From contig CM066914.1 of assembly GCA_033964015.1 (NCBI GenBank), positions 11,337,831-11,401,830 of the forward strand: a stretch of DNA of 64,000 nucleotides. The letters run 5' to 3'. Below the pieces are notes generated by a model. The model made no database searches and had not been told where the DNA came from. It saw nothing but the letters and a program-made list of their open reading frames with translations. Positions 40,901 to 52,900 of this stretch are shown here, in pieces. The position numbers and the translations under genes are program-made. Every line of letters begins with the position of its first letter. The stretch's first letter is position 1. Source of the DNA: Scolanthus callimorphus. Lineage: Eukaryota > Cnidaria > Anthozoa > Actiniaria > Edwardsiidae.

Positions 40901-43900
40901 GAAGAGTACTGAATGATTCAGCTATTAATCTTACGTGGAGTCCTATCCCTGCAGATAAGGCTAATGGTATTATAACAGCATACGTCATTAACTACTTATC
41001 ACATGATGAGGACGGAGGCTATAATGCTAGTGGTACCGCCACTAGTTATATTATTAGTGGTTTAACCTTTGACACGGAGTACAATATCACTATCCGAGGG
41101 GCTACCTCCAGGGGCACTGGCAAGCCTTCACTACTGAGGATACGTACACCCCCAGGAGGTAAGATTTTATACGGCTAATGCAGCAGACAGACAGCTAGTG
41201 AAGTAGAGAGAAAAGTGGAAGGACTGACCGACGGACGGACGGACACGATACAACGAAGGATCATAATTATTTTTGCTCTGGCGTCGAGTGTTAACCCTTC
41301 GTCAGAGCAAAACGAACAGGTTAGCAGGTAGTCGCTATGAAATGAAGGAGACAGACAGATCAATAGAAAGACAGACATATAAACACACAGACAGAAAAAC
41401 AGACAAGCCTACAAAGATAAAGGTAGCACACAGAAAGTCAGACTAGACAGATAAACACAGAGAGAGACAGGCAATTACAGAGAGACAGACAAACCTACAA
41501 AGATAAAAGTAGCACACAGAAAGTCAGACTAGCAAATAAACACAGAGAGAGACAGGCAATTACAGAGAGACAGACAAACCTACAAAGATAAAGGTAGCAC
41601 ACAGAAAGTCAGACTAGACAGATAAACACAGAGAGAGACAGGCAACTACAGAGAGACAGACAAACCTACAAAGATAAAAGTAGCACACAGAAAGTCAGAC
41701 TAGCAAATAAACACAGAGAGAGACAGGCAATTACAGAGAGACAGACAAACCTACAAAGATAAAGGTAGCACACAGAAAGTCAGACTAGCAAATAAACACA
41801 GAGAGAGACAGGTAATTACAGAGAGACAGACAAACCTACAAAGATAAAGGTAGCACACAGAAAGTCAGACTAGACAGATAAACACAGAGAGAGACAGGCA
41901 ACTACAGAGAGACAGACAAACCTACAAAGATAAAAGTAGCACACAGAAAGTCAGACTAGACAGATAAACACAGAGGGAGACAGGCAACTACAGAGAGACA
42001 GACAAACCTACAAAGATAAAGGTAGCACACAGAAAGTCAGACTAGACAGATAAACACAGAGAGAGACAGGCAACTACAGAGAGACAGACAAACCTACAAA
42101 GATAAAGGTAGCACACAGAAAGTCAGACTAGACAGATAAACACAGAGAGAGACAGGCAATTACAGAGAGACAGACAAACCTACAAAGATAAAGGTAGCAC
42201 ACAGAAAGTCAGACTAGACAGATAAACTCAGAGAGAGACAGGCAATTACAGAGAGACAGACAAACCTACAGAGAGAAGTCGAGTATAGGCAGAATGACAG
42301 ACAGCTCCACTTTGTCTTTTCCTCCTTTTACTTAAACGTTTTTCTTTTCCACTTTATCCGAAAGTCCCAACCGTTGCCCCGGGAAACTTCACCATCGTGT
42401 TCAAAAACTCTACAGCAGTGAGTGTTTCCTTCGATGCCCTAACCAGAGTGGAGGCCCGAGGCCAAGTAGAGGGATACTTTGTGGGGTATATGCCATTGAA
42501 TGGAACCCTAGCAAATCGAACGCATTACGTCTCTAGTTTCGAATGTGGTACGGAAATAGCTCTAGAAGGTCTGCGCCCATTCACTGCATATAAGATTGAT
42601 GTAGCAGCGTTCACCAAGTCAGGGGTCGGACAAGTGGCAGTCTTGAATGTCACAACTGCTGAAGCAGGTTAGTGCTATTGTTTTTGTTTTTTACATTAGG
42701 GTAGGTCTGCGACTGACACGCTTTTGTGCTTTCTTGTCCAGACACCCCTGAGCCACGCATTATCTCACTACAAAAGTGATCAAATTAATATCGATCTATA
42801 TCTGCTTGGTACTTGCAGCACCACCTACAAGCCCTTGTCTTAGCGAGAAGTCGAAGGGAGGCTATGAAATTGTGGTGATTTGGTCGCACTTGCCAGCTGA
42901 TGTATTACTGGGCTTCCCTCGCTATTATCTCATCATTGTGTCCCCATCACCAGAGACAGCAGAACATCTCAACTTCACAGCCTCGGCTAACGCTATGCAG
43001 TTTACAATCTCGGACCTCGATCCGCTCACAGATTATACCATTACACTTAGAGTATTTACAATTTCCCTCGGGCCACCTTGCAAGGCAATCCGTGTACAGA
43101 CTGCCGTAGGTGGTAAGTCCTTTACAGAGCAGATGTGGTTTACCTGGAATAGGGCATTATAATTGTTTGAAATAAGTTTTCCAAACTTTGTTGTTCTAAC
43201 ATATCGGCTTCAATAAAGGTTGGTTTTCACTAGCAACATAAGCGTAAGTATAAGCATAAAGGATGAAACAACTATTTTCTTTAGTGGGGTTTTCACTACG
43301 ACATAAGCGTAAACGTAAGGATCAAATACTTCCATTCTTCGTATGCTTATGCTTAACGTCGCTTATGTCGTAGTGAAAACCAACCCTAAGCGAACAGTAT
43401 ATTGCACAGCATTACGACATAAGACATGTGGCGCCAGCCTGTTCCTCATTCGTTCATCCCAGTTAGATTTCTCGGTTTCACAGCTCTGAAAAGAGGTTGG
43501 GATGGGGAATGACCGCCATAATCATGCTGGATCTAGCTGTATGTCTACGTGTTAGTAAAATAATTATGTGTGTCTTTTAGCTCCCCGTGGCTGCCCTCGT
43601 CTCATTTCGCACGTGGCCATCGATCAGTCTCACGTGAACATCACGTGGGATATCATATCAGAACAATATACGGGCGGGACTATTCTTGGGTATATGCTTA
43701 GATACACGCTTTCTAGTGACCAGCAAGTTGTTCCAGCGGAAAGTACATCCCCTTCAGACAAACCGAGTATCATGGAAGTTGACACGAACAGCACAGCACT
43801 GTTCTTTGTCATTGGTGGACTAGAGACATTTACTAAGTACAACGTGAGTGTAGCTGGTTACACGAGTGCGGGTGTTGGGAGATGGTGCGGTATTATCGCC

Positions 43901-46900
43901 ATCACAGGAGAAGGCCGTAAGTACACATGTACAACAGGCTTGCATCAGAGTAGTGGGTCTGAGATGGAAACCATTATTGTCATGTATTAAATTGCAGAAC
44001 CAACATCAGTAATCCGAAATGCTACTATCTCAAGCGTGACTGCAAATTCTACATTGATATCATGGTCAGCTGCTAGCGTGGATACTATAAAGGGAAAAAT
44101 ACAAGGCTACATGGTAGTGGCACACGATAGTTGGCGCGTAACAGAGCTAGTGATCTTAACATGCCCCAACAATACCCACTTAGAACTCGAAGACTTGTAC
44201 CCCTACACGCCTTACAAAATCAGCATACAAGTGTTCAACTCGCTGTACACCAGTAACGCAACGGTAGCCTCGGCATTCCGTACTGAGGAAGCAGGTGAGT
44301 TAACCCAGGATGGGGTTGGCGAACAAATCTTGGTAAACCTTTCATATCTTTCCATCCTTTTAAGACCAAGTGTACCAAGCCTTGCGTTTCCGTTATCGAC
44401 TTTTAAGGAGCATGGATGTCATTTCAAACATGGAAACAATGCTTCGCACGCTCCACATTCTGGAAACAAGTTACTGTCGTTATTAAACAGAGAAACACAA
44501 ATGGCACGGGAAAATGATGTCCGCGAGGGGTTCGTTCGTGTGTTCATCATGGCTGGCGTGGATAAGTCGTGTTGTTTACAGGGTTTTGTTGATTTTTCTA
44601 GCTCCCAGTGGACCACCAGAAAATGTCACCGCAATTTCAAGTGAGACCACCTCCACAAAACTCGTCGTATCATTTTCTCTGCCCATCCCGTTTAAACGGA
44701 ACGGTATTGTGCGGGGCTTCAAGATCTGTTGGTTTGAGACGTATAGTGAAGAAGAAGACGTACAAATATTTTGCAAGATTGTGAACCTAGAAGATACCAC
44801 AGCTAGAAGACGCCGACGACGCCAAGTCAGTGACGGCACTCAAACGGTTACTTTACAAAACCTTAAGCCATTTACTATGTACACTATAAGGGTACTCGCA
44901 TTCACGGTGGCGAACGGAGTTTTCTATGAAATAAATGCAACCACGACACAAGATGGTAAGGAGCCCTTGACCGCCTTCTAAATTGATGCTGAAGCACAAA
45001 TTATTATTATTATTATTAACGCTACGCTATAAATAACTATCGACTACATGGCCCCCTTTTTTTTAGTTCCAACCTTCCCTCCGCCAAACGTTGTCGCGCG
45101 TGCCATCAGCTCCACCTCCATCAATGTGACCTGGGAGCCTGTCCCTGCGAGCTACCTTAACGGACGACTCCACGGCTATTACGTGTTCTATCAGAAGGCC
45201 TCCATGCCCAACGCTACACCCCTTATAGCTACCGTCGATCAGAGTGCATTGAGCGCAGTGCTAGTGAATTTAACAAAGTTTACTAAGTATGCCATATGGG
45301 TTGCTGCCTTTACCGAACCTGGAGTTGGTAATCGCTCCAACATCACCGAAGTGTCCACTCATGAGGACAGTATGTAGATCCGTCTTGTTTTTTCAAGCGA
45401 AGATATTTTGTTAGCTGTTCTTATAACTGACATTTCTTTATCTGACTTATTGATTGTTGTCGCTTCAGAGACCGACGCCGCTCCAGTCAACCTTACAGGT
45501 TATAGTCTAAATACCACAGCAATCTATGTTGAGTGGGGTGAGGTCCCAGAAGATGCGCGCAATGGTATTCTCACAGGATACTCGCTCCTTGCATCCAACA
45601 CAACATATGGCCATGAGAGCTCTCGGGCAATCTCAAGCGCGTCCGCTAGATCAGCTGTAATAGGCGGGCTGCTGGCCTGGACGGAGTATAACGTAACAAT
45701 ACGGGCAGGAACAAGTGAAGGACTTGGTACCAAGAGTAGTGGAATAAAGATCACTACCTATGAGGAAGGTAACGCTTTAATGCAAAATCCACTTTTTGTA
45801 GCTCAGTAAAGTTGAGTTTTCCTACGTCCAATCCTGAAACACTCTAATATAAGCCATTAGAGGTAGTATAGACATTTTATGATCGACGCGCGACATGCGC
45901 AAGTATTTGGTCATGTCATTATTTTTTGATAACTCGATAGCCGGGTTGCCTACAATGCGAGACTATTAAATGTATTGTCATCTAAAAGAAATGATGGTGT
46001 GGAAAAATCAACCGCCAAGTTACTGAAGCTCACAATATCAAGTTCTGTGAGTAATTTTGCCCATTTCGTACTTTTCAGTTCCCCGTGCACCACCAAATGT
46101 GACCACGCCCAACGTAACCGAAACCACTATAACAGTATCATGGACCGCTATTAACACCACGGGCCTGCGGGGCGTCCTCCGTGGGTACCATGTGCTCTAC
46201 ACTCCTACAGGCGGTATCCATCCTAACCTCATTCATAACGTGACAACAGATGCCACCAACCTGACCGTCCTGTTAACAGACCTACATCCGTTTACCGTTT
46301 ACGATATCTATGTCAAGGGATTCACGATAGCCGATGGCCCTCATAGTCCAGTAGCCAATGTCAAGACATTAACAGGCCGTGAGTGAAGCATTTTGACGAA
46401 AAATGTACACCGTCCTGCTCACTACTAACGAATTAGTGTTAACTGCAGTTTTCATATTTGAATAGCCCAAACGATTTAACGAACCCCTCTACAAGATTCC
46501 TTGAAAAGAGTTGGATACCTGAAAGATTGAACAAACTTTCAAGGAACAATTTTATTGCCGTTTAAAACTTTGATTGGCGGATGCCAAACGCTTGCCGATT
46601 GGAGGTTGCAGAATTATGAAAACCGCGATAAATGTACATCATTATTAATGGTAGCATCAGTCCATTACTATATATGTGAGGGAGCGTGTCCTAGTGTGTG
46701 CTATCAATCAATCAATCGATCAATTGAATAGGTAAAAAAAAACCCAGAAACAACGACGCGTCTGGATCCGGATAGCAAAAATGCTAAGGACTAATTCGAG
46801 TATATGCTACTAAATGGGAAATGATGATATTTTCGATGCAGTTGTTATAAGACAAGGGTAACACTTCCTCGCCGTTCTGTTGCAGGTCCTTCATCCGGCC

Positions 46901-49900
46901 CATCTGATGTATCCTATACGATAACACCAACAACAATCTCCGTCTCATTCGGACCAGTCAATCCTGAGGATCAAAATGGCGAGATCACGGGCTACAAGGT
47001 ACGAGGGCTAGAAACACTGAGTATGCTAGCTAAAAACATTATACATACATACATATACACATACGTACACGCACGGTAGAAACACTCAGCATTTGTCATG
47101 TGGTTTACAAACCTTCCTTGAATTGGGATGGGAGGTCCTTGCGCATGTTGAACTTTGCTCGCGGCTTGGTGAATTGTCCTTACCTAAAGCCGGTAAATAA
47201 CTTATTTATTTTTTTCCAACTTTTTTTCCTAGGTCAGAGATAGGAAAATATTGCCCCCGCGCGCGCGCTCTAAGAACCAATCAGAATGCAGAAATCGTTA
47301 CCGTGCCCTCTAGGAAAAAAATAATAGGTAATACTGTTTTCCCATTTTATGCACAATCTAAACTCATAAAAAGCTACTAATATAAAGATACGCGTATTTG
47401 CCAACAGATAACCGCCCAGGAAGCAGGATCTAGTGATGCTGCTGTTGTTCTGGTCGCCGGTCCGGACGCTACTAGCGTGACGTTCAGCGGTTTAAAGGCA
47501 TTCACAGAATATACTATAAATGCCATGGCAGTGTCGTCTTCGGGCGATGGGGCCCCGACAACTATAACTGTTACGACCGGGCAAACAGGTAGCTCCAATG
47601 TACTATTTACAATATGCCGATACAACATAGACACGAATATTGTAAACTTTTGTACTTATATTAAATTGAATGTGCATTGAAAATGAAATAATTTTCGGGT
47701 GTTTTCAAAAGACGCCAATCATTTTGCAGAAAGCATGCGCAGAAAGCATGATTCCTGTCCCACATGGAACTAGCCGGACTAAAACAACATATAGTCTCTC
47801 AGATGAAGCTTTTTTAGGTACTGCTCTACGAGAGAACAACATGCTTGGACTTCACTAGAGTGGTCCCCTTCAGCTTTTAGTCTGTAGGGGATATTTGAAA
47901 CAATGTGCATTGAAAATGAAAGAATTTTCGGATGCACAAAAAACGCCAATCGTTTTGTAGCAAGCATGCGCAGAAGGCATGATTCCTGTCCGAAATGGAA
48001 CTAGCCGGACCAAAACAACATATAGTCTCTCAGGTGAAGCTGTTTTTTAGGTACTGCTCTACGAGAGAAGACCATACTTGGACTTCACTAGAGTGGTCCC
48101 CTTCAGCCTTCAGCCTTTAGACAGTAGGGGATATGTGTTAGTTGAAACAAATATCCAACTGTTCAAAGACTGAGGGCTGCACTGGAAGGTGTCCTATACA
48201 GAATACTAATTGGTCTAATTAGTATTCTGTATCAGATACAGAATACTAATTAGATCAATTAGTATTCTGTATCAGACACCTAGCCATGTGGTATCGGGGG
48301 TTACAAGTAGTGTCACCTGATCCGAATCCAGTGCAGAGATTGGATGAGCATCCTATGAATAATGGATGAATATTATAATGTCTCTTATTTTGCCTGCTTC
48401 CAATATGAGCCTGGTATTCCGCAATTTTGGATCGCCAGTACTCGGAATGGACCACGCCTAAAACCTCATGTTACTATTTTATGTGAAACTAATTAGTTTA
48501 GTGGTTTGGATATCCAGACGACTAAGAAAAAGGGAACTGTTTTGTGAGCTTCAATGAGAGTGTCAAAATATCAAGTAACGAAAACTAGTCTTATGATCAA
48601 GTTTTATCTGAAGCAATATCGAACATTAGTTGCGATTAATGTCCAGGTTGCACAAGAACGTGCGTGAGAACAAACACGTGTCATTTGAGGCACGCTTTAA
48701 CTCACACGGTCATCTGATATAATATTGGCGGATCACTACGATTTCTAAATGTATTGACCACAAACAGAGTAAACTACTGTTCGTTTTAATCCTTCAAGTT
48801 CCAAGCGGTGGGCCAAAAAATGCTCAAGCCAACAGCAGGTTTAAAGTGAATACAATTCCAATCAGTTGGGATGCGATTCCCCCGACGCAAGGCAAAGTGT
48901 TGGGGTACAGAGTGAGGTGGCAGCTGGTTGCGCTAGGAGACGAGCCCGTTAAAGGTCAACCTGTGAATGAGATTAACGTTACTGGAAACTCTGTTGCCCT
49001 CTCAAACTTGGAGGTGTATGGGAGTTATGAGATCAGGGTGGCCGGTATCACGAACCTGGGGATTGGTCCAGAAACAGTCTATGGAGGAGGTACCACAAGC
49101 AATTCAATGCACTTTAACTGCTGCAGCTCTATTTCTTATATTATATCTAGTCCAGAAACAGTCTATGGAGGAGGTACCACAAGCAAATCAATGCACTTTA
49201 ACTGCTGCAGCTCTATTTCTTATATTATATCTAGTCCAGAAACAGTCTATGGAGGAGGTACCACAAGCAAATCAATGCACTTTAACTGCTGCAGCTCTAT
49301 TTCTTATATTATATCTAGTCCAGAAACAGTCTATGGAGGAGGTACCACAAGCAATTCAATGCACTTTAACTGCTGCAGCTCTATTTCTTATATTATATCT
49401 AGTCCAGAAACAGTCTATGGAGGAGGTACCACAAGCAAATCAATGCACTTTAACTGCAGCAGCTCTATTTCTTATATTATATCTATTTTGTAGTCGCGCG
49501 CGCAACCAGCAACCTGATTAGTTATCACCGTTGCAATGTTTTCTCAAATTGAACAAAGATCCACCTGTCTTTGGAATTGAATGCTACAATAGATGAATGA
49601 GACCTCAACTGGAATTATACCTCCGAAAACATATTCAACTAAAGTTTTCACTATTTGTTTATTCAATAGTTGTTGTTCATGCAATAATTGCTAATTATGT
49701 ACTTCAATTGGCGTCTCCAGAGACTTGCCGATGTTACAAGCGGCTTGTGACCAACTGGCGCGCCTACACACCATACACGGACATCTCCCAGGCAAACGGC
49801 GAGCCAGAGGGCATAATCCCAGCGGTAATACGCGAGATGGCAGTAGCATGCTGTGCCTTATGTGAGTCTCACGGCGCTTCCTATCTCGACTTTAACACCT

Positions 49901-52900
49901 CCTGGGACGGCTCACCCGCACAGAAAGACAACGAGACTCAACTTATCGATCACATTAGTGAAAATGTCGACTTCACCTTCCCCATATACGGACCTAGAGA
50001 CCAACTTATCTACAAGCCAGGATACGGGTACAGAGCCCTCGTGGAGTCCCCGGGGATCATATATGTCGTGAATATTGAAAGTCAGCTTCCACCCTCGACA
50101 GTGATCATTAACGCTTTGCTCAGCTGCGTGCCGTATATCGTGTTCACAGTCCTGATGGCCTACATAGCAGGATTCATCATGTGGTTACTAGTACGTCTTA
50201 TAATAGACCTCCTCGGCTTTGGCGTAATGTTTTCCCATTTCAGATTACATGGCATTCATTTGAATAATCTTTCTTTGTTTGGGTTGCTTCCATAGTCATA
50301 TGTCCTACGGTACGTAGCAGAAAAAGAAAGAAAGAATACTCATGGGAATGCCACGTGATCTGAAATGGGAAAACATTAACGCCCAAGCCGAGGAGGTCTA
50401 TTAAACACTCTGTGTCGCCTGGGGGTCACAATGTTGTGATCTGTTACATAGAGCGGATTTCAGATGACTGTCGTGAGTAATAAGTAACCACTTTGAAATC
50501 ACACTCCTATTATAACTTTTATTCAGAATTGATATAATCTCTTTAGGATTGGTTTCACTATAGTCATATGAAATCCGCTATGTCACCAGTTTTAAACTAA
50601 AGGATGGATCGAAATTCCATGAGACTTACAAGCATCGAGTTCAGTTACCTAATTAGCACATACTTTAATGGGCTACAAAACTATGTCATACCCATCGGGC
50701 AGAGGGTCTCTCAATAATATCTCAATAATATAATTTTATCGTTAACTGGAAATAAGGGCCTGCGACCTCAAGTTCTACGATGAGGGTCCTTGTTCAAGTG
50801 CCATCATCAGGGAGTTTTTTGTTCTTGTGTAAAATTCTTGATATTACGGTCATTTGCATGAGGATGCCAATACAACGCGAATGGCGTTAATTATCCAAGT
50901 ATAGTTAGCACTGGGCATTTCATATAAGCTGTTCGTCTTTATAGGATACCTAATGTGACGGCTATTTAACGCGTAAAGCGCTAAAAGGCGTGTAATTTCA
51001 CATATGTAACAACGCTGAAGAATTTGAGAAAAATCCGAAAAAGGACGAAATAATGGCCTGCCTGACGCCGAACCATAGCTCCGCTAGCCGATTAATGCGA
51101 GTGTAGGTTTTGTTTTTATTTTAGGAACTCTCTCCAATTTTACAATATATATTGCGCTAGCTCTTCGTGTTCATTCTGGTGGGAGGCTCTGGGGACATCC
51201 CTTTGAGGACCTTCGCTGATTGGCCGATTTTGAACGTTGGGACATTTGTTTCTTCCAACGCCTCTGTATCAAATCTCGCGCATGCGTCAATGGCTGTCAC
51301 CAGAGCCTCCGGCCCCGCGAGGTGACGAGCCGGGAAGCTCTGGGTTCTACTTTGACACCCACTTACTGCATGGCGCATGCTCTGTTTTAGGACCGCAGCC
51401 ACAACACCGAACAGTTTCCGTTGCCCTACATCAAGGGCACGTATGAAGGCCTGTGGTGGGCATTCATCACCATGACAACATTAGGGTAGGTGGACATGAG
51501 TGAGATCCATGGTCGCGCTTTCACTTTCACCTGAGATCAATGGGGAGGAAAAACATGAACGTATCGTGCCTTCTTCAGGACGTGGTTGATTTTTCCTGGG
51601 TACTTACGCTGCTTCAATTATAGAAACATTATTTCAGCAGCATTTTGTCGAAATGTGTTCCCAAATTATCGCGCATTTTACATTTGAACACCAATTACAA
51701 ATAACAAACTTATGGGAGTTTTGAATGCTTCTAACTTTTGTGGCTTTTGTGGTTGCAAGCGTATGTCATCCGTACTCTCCGCTGTTTGCGTTACTTGCAG
51801 ATACGGCGATCGTTCTCCACATACCTATCTCGGCAAAGCATACGCTATTTTGTGGATGTTGGTGGGCCTAGTGGTGTTTGGGATACTGACTGGCTATTTA
51901 CAGGCTGCGGTCACTACTACAACGTTATCAATCAACAGCCAGATATACGGGACAAAGGTGTGTCATGGCTATTGCCAACAAATTCACACATGATTTTATG
52001 CTTTCGTTTCACTTTCTATTACGAATGTTCGAGTACAAACATGCTTTGGCGAGCATGTGGCGTATTATCCGGGCTCTAATGAACATTTTGGCAACATTTT
52101 GGGTTTTAATATATTAGTACTATATCCTCACTGCATACTATTGTTCGCATCGCAATAGAAGCTAAGGTATGGGGTGATCTGCGAGTGCGGAACAAGTAAT
52201 ATGCAGCGAGGCCTGGAACACGCGCTGGTCAACCGCCGACGGGGGATGGGGGGTGGGAAAAACGTCTGAACACTTCAACTGAGCGGCTGAACGGACTGAA
52301 TTAATTATTCCTGAGCGTGTTCTTATACGAAGCTCTCATTAGTATGCAGTGAGAATAGCGAGTCAATCGGGCGTTGATGACGGTCGCCATTATACACTTA
52401 ATGACTGCTTCCGAGGGAAACAGCGAGTTTTGTTTTCCCGAGAATCTCGATGTTTCCCGAGACGAAGTCTCGGGAAACCTCGCTGTTTTCCGAGAACCAA
52501 TCAGAGCGCGCACTTTGATCGAATAAACACGAGCTATATAATAAAAATTATTGATTTTGTGCTCAATGCACTCCAAAGTTAATAATAGTAATGTAGTTGA
52601 TGTTCTTTGGCGTAGCTGCACTCGGGCTCTAGAATGAGCCTGCGTCGGGCCCAAAGCATATTTACACCCGCGAACATCAAACTATATTGTTATTGTAGGG
52701 AAGTCAAATGTCGTCAATCAAGATAACTGTCGTGGGTAATTGGAAATCACTTTGCAATCCCCCCCCCCCCAACATCACGAATTGTCAAAGTATTTTCAAT
52801 GTTAATTTCTTTCTGCAGGTTTTGGCGATTCAAAACTCACCAGAGCATCGTCTGGGGATCAGACTGAACTCACAAGTAAACACAGGTACTCATACCCATT

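Larger units (their letters stand above)
47589..48798. other. Intron between FN3-12 and FN3-13
   Basis: 1.2 kb with no exon recognised. It contains a two-copy 233-bp tandem duplication and a compound palindrome, listed separately. Confidence 0.6.

Noticed and set aside
50200..50295. Open frame continuing after the S1/TM exon to 50295
   Set aside because: After the donor at 50191 the sequence is the left arm of an inverted-repeat element with no domain. The S1 exon joins in phase to the pore exon at 51391.
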